Source of the DNA: Theristus sp. LFF4_11
Taxonomy: Eukaryota > Nematoda > Chromadorea > Monhysterida > Xyalidae
Length of the DNA: 64,000 bases
Direction of reading: 5' to 3'
Assembly (NCBI GenBank): GCA_030248135.1
Contig: JASANC010003421.1
Span: forward strand, 1 to 64,000
Of this stretch, positions 19,501 through 31,889 are shown in pieces. A program made the translations under genes and the position numbers. A model generated the notes under the pieces. The model was given only the letters and a program-made list of their open reading frames with translations, was not told where the DNA came from and did not search any database. Within the stretch, counting starts at the first letter, position 1; every line of letters begins with the position of its first letter.

Positions 19501-22500
19501 CGGATCCGGCCGGATCCGGCAAAATTGCGCCGGAATCCGGACCGGATCCGGATCCAATTTTAGGCGCCGGAATCCGGAATCCGGAATCCGGACCGGAACC
19601 GGCTCCATCCCTATTAAAAACATTTTTATTTGTGGACAAAATTTTGTCTGGTTTTGATTGTAGATTCGGCGTGAGGAAAACTCTAAACAGCTCTCACGCA
19701 TCCGGATATGAGTCACGTGTAGAATTTGTTTAAACTGTTTTAGCTTAGAAATCTGGTGTTTCTTTCAGTTAAATGATTTCATACGCGATTGCGAACGTGC
19801 CTGCGATGCTCGGTTTGTCTGTGAGATCAACCACGGCCACATTGTCACTTTGTTTGGCGGTTGCTGCAGCGCCGTTTGACGCCGATGGCGTACGAACACC
19901 GGTGGTGTCGCACGACGTTGAATTATTCTGTTCCACACTGTTGGTGGTGCTGACTGCTGGAATGACCGTAAACAAACTGAACTGCAAACTGGCACCCAAA
20001 AGCGGTCGAAAGCATCCAACAGTGCGCACGCACCAAATCTGTCGTCAGTGTCCTTGCGGCGTTCGTCCGCATCCTTGGCGTTCTCCGTGGCCGACAGCGG
20101 TCGAGCGTGTTGTTGCCTCGTCGGCTGTCGATTGCCGCGTGCACGTTCACTGGTGCGCTCGACTGGCGGCGGCGTGTCGTGATTCTGTGGTGCGCATGTG
20201 TCCGTGTCGTCGTTGCCGGTGTGCGTCTGGTGCGCCTTGTCGCAGCTGTCCAGGAAGGCGCGCGCGTCCGTCATCAGGCGTCCGGCGGCGTGCGGCTGCG
20301 TCGTGTGCATGTCCTCGGCCAGCACAACGCTCGCGAGCACACGGGCCGCCTCTTGACGTGCGGCGCTGGTGCTCTACAACACACACGCGCGCACACTGTT
20401 GCACGCGCTCAGTTGCACACTTGCAACTACTGTATGCCACAAAACCATTCTTGCATTCGTCGTAAGCGCCATTCATGAAGCATTTAGTGACCGCGTAGCT
20501 GTGTTAAAACATGGCTACGCGGTCATTAAATAGTGCTTCATGAATGCCCCTGTACTGTTCGAAATCGCACGGACCGGTTCGGCTGCATCACACAGGTATG
20601 GCGACAGTCACTAATGATGAGTGAGTGATATGGTTTTGCAAGAGGAACAAAAAAGTAAAAAGACAAACCAAAAGTGAAAATGCAAAAAAAGTGAAAAAAA
20701 AACACTGAAAGGCAATGACCGACCGCAACGATGGCGATCAGTTTCTCTCGAATCGAAGCGACGTCCGAAATGTCAACGCTCGTCTCGTCGCCCGAATCGC
20801 CCGTTTCATTTGGATCCGAGCTCCACGCCCACCGTGCTCGTTTCGCGTCCACATCGTCCGTTGTCGGTGTCGCTTTCGTGGCGGTTGCGCGCCGTTTTTC
20901 CACCGGACTTTGCCAGGCATCCAGCGGCAGCTGCGATGACAGTGGCGCAGTCTGCAATGTAAATATATATCTACATTGCATATTCCCCGTTGTCGCTCTC
21001 ATGTTCAAGTGTTGCACGTTTAGCCACTATTTTTTCAGCAGTTTTCACTTTAGGCAACCCGTTACTCAATCTCCAATTGTAGTCATCAGTTCACTGCGAG
21101 CGTTGCTGCAAGCACACGCGGGAGCCACTTGTGACACCGCTAATGGACAACCAACCCATCCGATCAACATTCTACCAAGCCCGTTCTACTGTAAAACCTC
21201 AGTAAGTCAACTACAGTGACGGTCATTGAAGCGAACGTTTTTCTCGGTGCCACCGCCAAGCGCAGCAGCAGCAGCAGCCGTTCTGATCTTGTGCGCTTGC
21301 TGCGGCGTCATCAGGTCGAACACGCTGCCGCTGGTGCCAGCAAGACCAGCCAACGCAGCACGTGCCACGAGTGGACGGACGATACCGGCCGTGGAAGGCC
21401 GCAGCGGGCGTGGCGCAAACGTTGGTGGGCGTGCAAACTGCGAATCAGTGAAACCACTTTGAATCTGCACGAAACAACTGAGAAGAAAAGCAGACACCTA
21501 AAAACCGCGTGTTTGTGGAAAATTCAAGCGCCTGTGCCAATCGACAGATCAGTGTGATTTCAAACGCTTCCAAAACATCATCAGCTACAGTTTCATGCGT
21601 AAATGAGTTGCACCACTCGGTGGCAAATGACCTCAGATCTGTTGTTTTTGAAAAAAATGACCTCCGATCAGCGTTTTAGTTTTACCGGAGCTCGCACGGC
21701 CTGCTGTGCAGCGAGACGCACACCAGACAGTCGCGGCCGTAGCATGCGCGTGTCAACGAAACGTGCGAGGTCGGCATCTTTCGGCAACATCGCAATTGAG
21801 GACACCGCTGGCGCTGCAGCCGGCATCGCAACGACACCAGTGGGTGTTCGTACGCCGACGGGAACCGGCAAACGAGGAAACGATGGGGTCAGTTGTTTCA
21901 GACCTGGCAAAATGTCGTTTATGGAACTAAACCGTTGCCATACAAATGTGTATACCTAAGTCTAGTAACCGAATGCAGCAATTGGAGTACATCGAGTAGC
22001 AAGGCTGACCTTGTTGCCGCGAGCTGACCGCATTCTCCGGTGCAACGCTGGTTGGTTTCGTTTGCTGCTGCAGTTGCTGCGCCTCCTGTTGCTCGTCGTC
22101 GTCGTCGTCGTCCGAGACTTGATCGAGTTGCGCCTTCAGCCGTTCCATGTCGCTCTTTGCCTTGGTGTGCTCGCGACGGTCGTTGCGCACGGCGCCACAC
22201 ACCACCTGCCGCGACGACGGCGCCTTCAAGCCGGGCATTCGCCCGATCTGCAGTTTCTCTCGGCCGACCACGCGCACCGGCTCTCGTCTCATCGGCCGCA
22301 TCACGATCGGCTTTCGCTTCGCCGGCACCGGCTTTTCGACCGCTGGTTTCTCCGGCGAGCGCGACGACTCGCTGGCTTGCGGCGCCGGCGTGTACCAGCT
22401 GGGCAGCGGTTTCTCGGTTGCTGCTGGCTTTGAAGCGGCTGTTGGTGACGGTGGTTTATAGAACGATGGTAACTCCTTCGTCGATGCGCCAGCAGCGGTG

Positions 22501-25252
22501 TAGTAACTCAGCGGTTGCGATGTGGAAGCGTATTCAGACAGACTATCGTACGACAAAGCATCAAGCAACGCATCCGACTGATATGAGTCGCTTTCGCCAA
22601 GATACATCTGCCAACAAACAATATTAGCACTCTTCGAACTGATCTCGAGTTCAGGAAAAAAATCATACTGCAGAAACAAAACTTTTCAAAGAAAAAAACT
22701 GACCAGTTCCGTCGGGTAATGGCTGTACGCGGCTGCTGCAGTGCGCGCGAGTTGTTCAACTGGTGTTTGATAGTCAACAGCGGCTGTGCAACGTGCAACA
22801 GATGTAGCAGCGTGTGTTGATGTCGTTTGACGAGTCTGGGCGGAGTCTGCCGATGGGCGTGGCTTTGTTTTGGCCGAAAACAACGGAGGAGGCGGTGTGC
22901 GATTGCGACGTGTGGCCGGCTGCAAAACGCTGATCACGTGACGGAATTGCAACTTTGGCAACACCACTGCTACGTTTGTCCGATAAAATGAACGCGTGCA
23001 TGATCGATGCACACCAACGGTCGGTTGTGATTGATGGATTATTTTCTTGTTCGGAGATGCCTTTCAGATCAAACGTCGCACATGGCATGCAAAGCTGCCA
23101 ACAGCACACACTTTTTACAGTGCTCACTCAATATAAACAGCAGTTCAGTAGCAGACTAGCGCACCAAATCACGCTGCGTTGACGCCGCGTGTTGACGGTG
23201 TGGCGGCGGTTGATAGGCGGGCGGGTGTGCGCGCGTCGCTCGTTGTGTCACGTCTGCTTGCTGCTGTTGCTCATGTTCACCGACCAACTGTTGCAGCGAA
23301 CTCATCACGCTGTTGTAACCACTCAGTTGGCTGAAATGTGCGCCGGAAAAAAACGCATTTTATGCTAAGATACAGACTTCATTTACTACCTTGCTGCTAT
23401 CTTGCTTCTGAAAGTCGGTGTTTAAAAAAGCTAGTTCTTCTACGTGTTCCTAAAAATTAAGCTTGCAGTTGAACTTGGATTTATTATAAAGTATACACAA
23501 TATCACTTTTTGAACTATTACAAAGTTACGGACGACAAGCAGTTTCAAACGGTGAATTTTTGCAAACCCTGAAAATACGTGAAAACCCGTTACAAAAGTT
23601 ACGAAATGAGCAAAAACGCAAACAGCGCCGACGCACTTCTGGCCGGGCACATACGCCACCGACTGGAGCAGATCGCGCGCTTGCCCCACCAGAACGTCAC
23701 GACCATCGTTCGCCTGTGACTCTTGCTGTTGACCTCTGCAGCGAACGAACGAACGTTGTTTTCAGATGGAGCTACAGCTGTTGCGTACCTAACAGTCACA
23801 TGTGGAGGCTCTGCAGTGCAGCAGCGTGCGAGCGAGGTGCCGCGCTCTGGAGGCAGACGAAGCAGATCGCTCACGCGCACCATGGACGGGCGCCACGAAA
23901 CTGCTCTGTCCGCAGTGGAGGGTGCTCAGTGAAGAAAAACAAGCACCGGTGAATAGGGATGGAAAAACACGTTTTTTTAAATTTGTGAAAAGAAACCGGT
24001 TTTTTTAGTTTCTTTTCACGATTATAAATCCGTTTTTTCAGAACTTTTATCTCGAAAATGGTTTTCCAGCTTCAGAATATTGCTCTCGATTTTGCCAAAC
24101 GCACACTTGAGCAAGAAAAGCTGGCTAAAACATGTTCTTGTCGGTTTTGTGAACAATAATCAACGGTGTTCTATTAAAAAAATAGTCACCAGCAGGCATC
24201 AGAACTCAATAACAAAATTGAGTGGTGGATTCGACGACTAAAAATTTGGCTTTGTTTTGACAACTGACCTTTGCGCGGCGGACTGCAGGCGATTGTACTG
24301 AGCAATGGTCTCAGCCTGTTTCAGTCGTTCGAGCAGGCCAATGGCAGACTGCAGTGTGCGCTTCACTTGTTCGTAGCTGGCCGCTGGCTTTGTGGACGCT
24401 GATTGTTGCTGTGGTCGGCTGATTGTCGACTGGGTGACACTTTGTGGACTCGGCACAGGCTGCGGCACGCGCGGTGTCAGCTGTGTCGTGTGCACTGGCT
24501 GCGTTTGTTGGTACGCTTGCATGTACTGTTGCTGACGCAGCTGAGCGCTGTACGGTGACACCGTCTCGCCCACGCGCTCGAGCAGGCTGTCGCACGTCAC
24601 GTCAACCTGCGCTGGCCGATACTGAAAATCGATCGACCGTAATGGGGGGGGGTACAATTCCGGCCTGAAGAATTCCGGCCCGCTCATTCCGGCCCGAAGA
24701 ATTCCGGCCCGGAGAATTTTCGCCAGTACGAACAATATTAAACCACACGAAGTGATTTTGGTAATGAAATAACAAAATAAAAATATCGATGTTCACATGT
24801 TACAGTGTATTTTCAATCATGTTCGTCCTGTTTGCTTTTTTGGAAAGTGGAACCTTTTGAAAAAAGAAACTACAAATAAATTTTTTTTATCATGAACAGG
24901 ATTTGTGACCCTTTTACCTTATCAAAAAGGCTTGGCTTAGGATTAGGAACCTACAACAAATCACTGCAAGCAAGTTCTAAACAAAAATAAAAAATCACTT
25001 AATTAAGAATTTATTTACCAAAAATCACTTCGTGTGGTTTAATGTTGTTCTTGCTGGCGAAAATTCTCCGGGCCGGAATTCTACGGGCCGGAATAGTACA
25101 CGAGCCGACCGTAATTCGTCTGTCTAAAACAGCAATGCGCCAAAAGCTCAAATAACAATGACTAATTCCGATTTGAAATGACGAACCTGATCGGCAGCAG
25201 CGGTCATATTGGCTGCTTTTGTGTACAATCGCGGATCGCGCCAATTCGCCAT
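16593..25252 (-). CDS. large low-complexity Gln/Pro/Ser-rich protein, unrecognised
   Basis: A chain of minus-strand exons with splice-like borders. It starts at ATG 25252 (MANWRDPRLYTKAANM) and continues at about 24620-24270 (Gln-rich, then LQSAIGLLERLKQ), 23710-23624, 23450-23400, 23340-23160, 22920-22710, 22610-22010 (acidic run of D near 22110-22080), 21900-21690, 21450-21230, 20940-20730, 20380-19990, 19990-19769, 17370-17050 and 16790-16593. The C-terminus is a predicted helix (DANSLTENVVAMAVQMQALL) ending ALKSA. Visible features are coiled-coil-like helices, Pro/Thr-rich linkers and repeated GVRTPTG-type motifs. I do not recognise the protein. It could be two genes, and most junctions were not phase-checked. 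Introns hold a hAT element, foldback element B and a minisatellite. Confidence 0.5.
16800..17060. repeat. degenerate minisatellite
   Basis: About eight imperfect tandem copies of a unit near 30 bp, centred on GCTCCACCTTTACCAA and ending in CCC-rich spacers. It falls in an intron of the minus-strand gene, between exons 17370-17050 and 16790-16593. Confidence 0.7.
17753..19019 (-). pseudogene. hAT transposase fragment, interrupted
   Basis: Only the C-terminal part of a hAT transposase is open. The part read from 19019 includes DPRFKNTAVVF and an acidic linker. After the insertion, the part ending at 17753 carries the dimerisation region (YPKLSTIARRYLAPLPTS, then ASERMFSEA). The two parts were one frame before the 18029-18606 insertion, as the uninterrupted copy at 49146-49853 shows. 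The N-terminal zinc finger and catalytic core are missing, so it is not functional. Confidence 0.85.
18029..18606 (+). mobile_element. retroposon-like insertion with ATTG tail
   Basis: Comparison with the hAT copy at 48583-50105 defines this as an insertion of about 578 bp flanked by ATATT (18024-18028, 18607-18611). Its plus-strand right end has an AATAAA-like motif followed by ATTGATTGATTGATTGAT, the short-unit tail of some non-LTR retroelements. A long A/AG-rich tract lies at 18095-18165. No reverse transcriptase is present. Confidence 0.65.
20465..20551. mobile_element. palindromic 90-bp MITE, copy 1
   Basis: A near-perfect hairpin: AGCGCCATTCATGAAG... pairs with ...CTTCATGAATGCCCCT, with inner arms TAGTGACCGCGTAGC-like. 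It is flanked by GTA at 20462-20464 and 20552-20554. Other copies are at 28243-28325, 34775-34825 (half) and 51913-52003. It lies in an intron of the minus-strand gene. Confidence 0.8.
24644..25106. mobile_element. foldback element B, 9-bp target duplication
   Basis: A 463-bp element of the same family as 6058-6859, flanked by exact GACCGTAAT at 24635-24643 and 25107-25115. The arms carry ATTCCGGCCCG-type units (more on the left than the right) and end in CACACGAAGTGATTTTGG. The outer ends are GGGGGGGGTACAATTCCGG and, from the other side, GGCTCGTGTACTATTCCGG. The interior is a shortened, non-coding version of element A. It lies in the first intron of the 16593-25252 gene. Confidence 0.88.
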
Positions 25253-25259
25253 GGTTCAG

Positions 25260-27404
25260 TTTTTTTCAAAAGTAATAAATTCTGAAATAACCACAAATAA
25301 AAACGAAAGAACACCAAAACTTTAAAGATAGTTTTTGACCTTTATTGGCCAGGCTGGAATAAAACCAATAAAATATATTTTTCACCTAGAATATCCCACC
25401 CTTGTTCAACTTTATACACGGAAAGACTTGAAAAACAAAGTATAAAAATTATGAACAAAGTCTTTCATGAGATAAGAAAACAAAATTTGATACAGCGCAC
25501 AGCGAGACAACGAAACCAACGACGAATCAAAACACGATTGTGTGCACTGTGAACATTTATTAAAAACCCTTTGTTGCCGAAAGTTTTTCACACTTATTTT
25601 CCCGATCCCACGAACCCAATCCCCCGCCCCCAGATGCTGTAAAAAGATATCATCTCAAGGCCAAATTTTGTAATGCCCCCTTTCCTTTCACCAAGGGTCC
25701 TAGGAAATTAAAGCCCCTAAAAATAAAATAGAAGAAAATATTAAAAACGGATGGCCTTTTTGTACATTGGAGTTACATTTGTTGTGAACTTCTGGTATTT
25801 TCATTTTGCACATGATTTCGACACAATAGGTGCTCAATATTCAAAAATAACGTAGAGTACTGCTGGAAATTTATACGCAAGTATTCCGTGTGAAAAGCGG
25901 AACTGAACTGGTGGCGCACAGGGCAATTAAAAAAATTGAAAAAGTGAACGGTTTGTTTCCGCTAATGCGTCAATGTTTGAAACCAAATTGTCAACAACAT
26001 AAATTTCTTCTTACATTTTGTTGTTTTAAATTTTACCCACAAATTAACAATCCAGTTGACATTGAATTGTTTGCCCCTTTCTTGTTGTTTGTTTCTTTAC
26101 TTTTTTTAAAATCACAGTGACAAAAGCAGTTGGTTGAATTCAGTAAAATCCAAACCATAACGTGAAATTTTGAATAAAAAACTGTACTGCGAAGCAAATG
26201 GAGTTTCAAGTTGCATTTTTGGTTGGTAACTCGGTTGTTCATTTAAACAAAATTTTAACCCAACAATGCAAAAGCAAGAAAAATTATGCGATTGTTCAAA
26301 TTTATTTAACTATTAACTCGGTGGCGAAAACGAACCGTTACTTTTTTGGACCACCCTGTAGTAGTATTATTGTGCAGCAGAACCGTTATTGTGTATTTTT
26401 TTAATCTAAAAAGCTGTTTTTTACGCCAAATGGTAGAATGTTGCATTTGGGTTAAGATAATGGTTATCAATTTTTATCAAATAAGAGTTTCACAGTTTTA
26501 AATTTTATTATTATTTCATAGGTTGAAAAACGACAGTTCATTTCAGGACTATTCGGCAGGCCGTGCGTTTCGAGACCAGTGATCTGTGGTTGTTTAAACA
26601 CGAAAATAGCATGCTCGCATTGGCGAATAAATAGCAAAAATAGTATTAGCTGTTTGCCTTGTCCCTTTTTGTATTTTGCAGGGTGGTCACTAAGTAGTGA
26701 TCTGATATTTGCATTTCTGTATTTTTGATTTTTGTAGCAATGGAAACTTCTCTGTTTTTTTTGTATTTCTTCGTAATTCAAAAAAACAAAAAAAAACAAA
26801 ATCAAATCAAGTAAAATACAAAAAACTAAGCAATGGGTTGACCCCATTGCTTTTAAACTGCCCCCTTTCACTGCTGCATAACCGATAATACATCAATTTT
26901 CAAGCCCAAAAAAGCAAAATAAAACGCCCCCATGCTGAAAATGACTTTCACTCCCCAGTCCCCAACCCAAAAGTTGAAAAAGATAAAAAAATGACACAGT
27001 GAAAAAAAGTGCACCATGTTTGATTCTTCGCACAATCGAGCTTTTCTTTCGCTTGTTGAGTCTTGACGAAAATTCAAGGGTTATCCAAACTCCGAACAGT
27101 CACATTATAAGCTGAGCTGAACCGTGAAAAACAACGAACACAGACAAATCACAACGTAAGCGTTCTATAAAACAACTGCAGAAAACCACGACCAGATACT
27201 TTCTGAAAGTCTAATAACAACAACAAGAAGAGAAGAACTCTACGACATATCCATTTACAGTACAAAAGATAAGTTTTTATGCTAAATTCATCATAAACTC
27301 ATTCAACTCGAATCAAGTTCGAATGATAAACTCAACAAGAAGCAATAGTACGCGAGCGGTCGAGCGAGAACAGAACGGCATTGGATTGAAGTAAATCCAT
27401 CGAT
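25260..27404. other. intergenic, AT-rich, no gene
   Basis: No open frame has recognisable domains. The region contains single mariner-like ends: GGACCACCCTGTA near 26349 and TGCAGGGTGGTCACTAAG near 26678. These point to decayed element copies. Otherwise I see nothing. Confidence 0.5.
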
Positions 27405-30400
27405 CTAGACGGCGACGCCGCTGAGCGTGGCGCACTCGAGCACAAAGTCGAGTATCGGCTTCAGCATTTCGTTGTTGACGGCGTGCGGCTGCATCTGCAC
27501 GAGCGTCACCATCTGCTCCAGCAACGGCGCCAGCTGTTCCGCTTTCGCGCGACGTGCCTCGTCGCGGTGCAACACGGAGCACGGATCCTGAACGAGCACC
27601 ATTCGCATTACAAGAGCACACGGTACTTGTGCTGGCTACTCTGTCCCGCAAGAAACGTTACATCCAACAATAGTTGCATTCGCTTTGGCAAAAACAAACG
27701 CACGCCAATTTGTCGGGGTTTTTGTTTGAAATTAAGTTTTCGTCACGAATCGTACACTGGCGAAAGTAGTATAGATAGTTCAATTTTGAGCGTTGAGCTT
27801 CTGCTTCTTTACAGTGGAGTGGACTTTGTCATTACAACTGTGACTCAGCTACAGGCATTTATGGCGCCCGTTTGATTTTTATTGTGGCTGCATCTTGGAA
27901 TTTTTATTGTGGGCGTGGCTGCACCACGAAATCTGATTTTTTTCGTGAGAAATCGCTTGATGTTTGCAGAAGGGCGGAACAACAGAAACCGATCGGCCAA
28001 GCGTGAATCGGAAGCGGGGGAAATGATGCTTCACATGAGTGGTTTTGATGCAAAGAAAATATTTGAAATTTTCGAACGGAAAACTGCTTTGAGTAGCTGG
28101 GCAACTCCGTCATGAATTTGCAGTTTATCGTTTCCAGCTCAAGAATTGGTGAAGGTCAAGTCAACTTTACCTCATAAAAAACCAACAAAATCAGCTGGGA
28201 CCCAAAATTTTCGATCCGCATCAAATTTGCTTGCATCAGTTGAGGGACCTTCATGAAGTAGTAATTAGTGACGCGCAGCTATGCTACATTATAGCAATGC
28301 GTCACTAGATAGTGCTTCATGAATTTGTTTCAACCATTCCTTGATAGAACGGTCTTTTTGTCTGAAAACTGCAAAACTATTTGTTTCGAACATTCACAAC
28401 GAGCACTAGCCTGCAGCAGGATCAGCAGCACTTGTCGTACCCGTGCCATGATTGAGCTCGCCGAGTTTGCAGCGTCCCCTTGCGCAGACGCTTCTGACGA
28501 TCCGATGCCGACTTCATTACAGAATTGTTCGTATGCTTGCTGAATTTTTAGAATTTTGTTGTAGTGTGGTAAAATTTAGAGCAAAACAGGTAACACAACG
28601 AAAACCGAATGAACATGGAAAGATCAGTTTGACGACTTACATCAAGACTACGATCTTCAGAGACTGATGTGGATTGTGGTGCAGATGACGTTGAAATGCT
28701 GAAAATTGTGCAGCAAACTTGCAATATTTTTTGCGGAAAAATAACACGACAGCTCGAAATACACTCAAAAACACGTAACACTGAAGGAAGCGCTAACCTA
28801 TAGGAAGCGTGTGCGGGCAGTTGAGCAGACGTTGAAACGGAAAATGACGAGTGGTGCACCGGTGCACCGGCCACACCCGATATGTTCTGTAAAATTATCA
28901 TATCTGTTGAAACACGTTTTTTGTGCTGAATATTTTTGCTATAAAACAGAGTTTTACTGCGAAACTGACGGGCGGATTTGGTGGCGGTGGCAGATGGAAG
29001 GGACCGGCCGAGGGTGCGAGTGTCTGTTTTGGCCTTGAGTTGTCGTTCATTGTTTTCCTGTCACTGAGCAATGGCTCTCGACGGGAAGCAACCATTGGCG
29101 CCGTTGCGTAACTCGGCCCAGGGCCAGGGGGTGTATTGGACACGTCCATGTCTGTTGGCTCCACTGTTTCCACCGTTGCCGAGTGTCGCGCACGAGCCGG
29201 CGGCGTATGGGGCCCTAAAACAAAAGAAAAAAAGTTGTGCCGCATGAACACAAATATGAGAGAGATAGGCACGGACACCGCGAGTGTTGGACGCTGTTAT
29301 TGCGGTTTCGGCCGGTATGCAAAGACAAGTAGAACTAGTCACAAAAGCTAGTCTCGAAAGTAATATCTCGCGAACGTAATAGAGTGACTCACGCTCGCGA
29401 GCGAGCCAAAGGAATTGTAGAAATTTTCACCTCTTGATTCGGAGTCGCCAATTCTATCGAGCACATTCAACGCTAGCGCCTTTGCAACGTTCAGAATGCC
29501 TCCAATGGTGTCGTCTTCGAGCGATTTGGATGCAGCGAACTGCAATGAACCAGCTGTATGATATACTCGAATCAAAAATGCACCTAAAACAGCAATTCGC
29601 AACCGAAGTTTTAGCGACGATCGGATCGAGCAGATTTGCGACCACGTTCGCCTGTCTCGTGGTGGCGGCGCCTGGAGCGTCGTCGTCGTCGTCGTCGTCG
29701 TACGCATCGCCAGTCATCAGGTAGTCGGCGGCTGCGTCGTAGTCGTCTGGAAACGCAAACATTCGCACGGCAGTGGCACGGGCACCCTCTACATTTTTCA
29801 TTGTAATTGCTTTTCTGTTTCGTTCCGGTTTATGTTAACTGATGACACGATGTTCAACTGTTTCAGCGTGAGAAATCGGATAAAATGAAAGCACTGAAAG
29901 CGAGAATCCGGGCGCTGCGAACGTGCCTGTGACTTCGTGCGCATTCTCGGCGTCCTGGTCGCCATCATTGCTGAGTCGCTCGACGTAGTCGAGCGGATCA
30001 ATGACCGGCGCTGGCTGCAATAAACACAACAGAAAATGCTTGCCTACGTGCGTGTTGGACACAAACAACTTGATCTACGTTGGGGGGGGGATCGAGCCCC
30101 GCCGAGGGGTGTATAGGCACTTAATGACAGAGAACACTCGATGGGCGCCCTACTCAATGGCGTTCTGTACGCTTCTCTGGTTAGCCCTGGCTAAAAAACA
30201 TCGCCTAAAAATCCCAACAACAACAACATTTGCTGCTTGACACACCCACCGTTGCCGGCCGTTCTGGTGGACGATTTGTCGAATCAGAGGCGTACTTTGT
30301 TGAAGCAATCGGTCTACCGGCTACACGTGGCGCTATGTAAACATCGCTCGGCGTTTGCTGGCTGCTCGTGCTCGCACCACCCGCTAATTCTACAACGTAG

Positions 30401-30505
30401 ATCGCACATAAATACTGAATTAGTTTGATCTCCACGGCTACTTTCAAGCACCATTTCACACCGTCTTGCTACAAATTGCTGTTTTTGCTCGACTGAAACA
30501 CACAA
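27405..30505 (-). CDS. 3' exons of an unrecognised multi-exon gene
   Basis: Minus-strand exons with plausible splice borders: 30505-30370 (EQKQQFVARRCEMVLESS), 30390-30235, 30020-29880, 29790-29600 (ending with a run of Asp then PGAATTRQANVVANLLDPIV), 29560-29400 (GGILNVAKALALNVLDRIGD), 29210-28990 (Pro-rich), 28880-28800, 28700-28640, 28550-28390 and 27600-27405. The last ends in a helical segment (LEQMVTLVQMQPHAVNNEML) and stops after SGVAV. I recognise no domain. It may be the C-terminal half of the gene at 32143-37394, in which case the membrane-protein gene at 30723-31889 sits in its intron. Confidence 0.45.
28243..28325. mobile_element. palindromic 90-bp MITE, copy 2
   Basis: A hairpin with arms CCTTCATGAAGTAGTAATTAGTGACGCG and the matching TGCGTCACTAGATAGTGCTTCATGAA. 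It has the same sequence pattern as 20465-20551 with a more diverged outer end. Confidence 0.7.
30080..30235 (+). repeat. tRNA-derived SINE, 5'-truncated copy
   Basis: Begins at a G run immediately before the B-box-like GGGATCGAGCCCCGCC. It continues through CACTTAATGACAGAGAA, CACTCGATGGGCGCC and TTCTGTACGCTT to TTAGCCCTGGCTAAAAAACATCGCC, and ends CAACAACAACA. It is closely similar to the 34-kb copy on the opposite strand. The A-box half is missing. Confidence 0.75.
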
Positions 30506-30722
30506 AAATCGGTATTTCTGTCAGAGTAATGAATTGAACTGAAAAACACTCATGAGCATTCATGAAAACTGACAAAAAAACAGGAAAACAAAAAAGGAAA
30601 AATTTATATAACAGTGCGTCAAACGGAGGCTCAATTACTTTACTACTGTTTACATTTTTCACTATCCGTCTAACTTCTAGCACACTACGAACTCGAGCAC
30701 AACAACTCCAGCAGTCATCATC

Positions 30723-31889
30723 ATGCTCTCGGCACCACCAATGTCGCTGATAACGCCCGACCTGTTGATTGCGCTCACTAGTGGTGTGCTCGCAGTCGCA
30801 GCACCGCTGTTCATCGCAGCCTGCTTCGGCCGCAAACTGCCATATCAAGTGAGATCAGCCGATGGTTGCATGTGAGACTATGAGTCTGATTCGAGAGGGC
30901 CACATCACTGATGAGGCCACCCCTCTTCTGCATCGGACGTTGACCAGGCCGAAATGCGGAGGACCATCGTACCAAATTAGAAATTAATTGATTTGACTTC
31001 TTATCCGAAGCGTGCAGTTTCGCATTGCGTTTGCGTTTCTCCAGTGTCATGCATGATGCAAGCCGTGATCTACCACGAAAGTGTCGCATTGCAGAGCAAG
31101 CACAGCGGCCGGCCACCACGCGCGTCTTCAAAGGTGCCACCCAGTGGCGATGCGGAGGCAGCGACAGCAGCGGCACCAGGCGTACAGGCTGGCTCCGGCT
31201 CGTTCGCCGCTCCTCGCACTGCGATCTCCACCACGAGCGAACTGACGCAGCCGTCGATCACTGTCATCAGTGAGCGACGTTGACACTGTGGCAATAAATG
31301 CAAATACAAGTTCAGCTCAATCAAACGCAACACGCCGCCGCACGCAGTAGGAGTAGGCTGCTTTCGACAGCGAATCAGTGGAGCAACACATGTTTCACGC
31401 CATAGAAGCAGAATGTACGTGACAAATTGTGACGTTGCAGACGCCGCAGATAGCAAAGCACAATCGCAAAGCATGGTCAACAGCGAGATGACACAACAGT
31501 CGCTCTGTGCGGCCGCAAATGATGCGTCGCAGTTGTCTGAGTCACGCGGTGCAAAGGCAAAGACGGACGACCAGGACCAGACGCAGGTAAATCACTAATG
31601 ACGCTTTTATGACCAAAGCCATTTTGACGCTTTTATTACATAGAAAAAACAGTGAACAGACAGCGCACATACCAAACCGACCTCCTGTTACTTCACTTGT
31701 CAAACTCCTTCACCCACTCCCTCAAAAGTGAAAACTGTCGTGCGAGAACGTGGGATAAATGCAACTTCTATAATCTGAAAATGTGAATTTCAGCCAGCTG
31801 AATCGCCAATCGTTGGGTCGAATGAGAAGAACCAAGACAGCAGTAGAAAGAGCTCGACGTGTCAAAATGAAAGCGAAATGAACCGATAG
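30723..31889 (+). CDS. small single-pass membrane protein, unrecognised
   Basis: Four exons, 30723-30848, 31095-31269, 31441-31586 and 31794-31889. All three junctions are in phase with GT donors and AG acceptors, giving 180 residues. Residues 10-35 (ITPDLLIALTSGVLAVAAPL and beyond) form one hydrophobic segment, followed by GRK, which suggests an N-out or signal-anchor arrangement. The rest is a polar, Ser/Gln/Ala-rich tail ending SEMNR with no domain I can name. It lies antisense between exons of low-complexity minus-strand genes. The consistent phases are the main support; function is unknown. Confidence 0.6.

Larger units (their letters stand above)
17504..19613 (-). mobile_element. hAT element, copy 1 (interrupted)
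   Basis: A 2110-bp element beginning TAGGGATGGATCC and ending GGCTCCATCCCTA, flanked by exact 8-bp TTAAAAAC at 17496-17503 and 19614-19621. Subterminal regions are dense in palindromic GGATCCGGC / GCCGGAATCCGG motifs, probably transposase binding sites. It encodes a broken hAT transposase on the minus strand and is itself interrupted by an insertion at 18029-18606. It sits in an intron of the 16593-25252 gene. The related copy is 48583-50105. Confidence 0.92.

Noticed and set aside
22040..22627. Arg/Ser-rich plus-strand frames
   Set aside because: Antisense to the minus-strand exon containing the Asp run at 22080-22110; no independent support.
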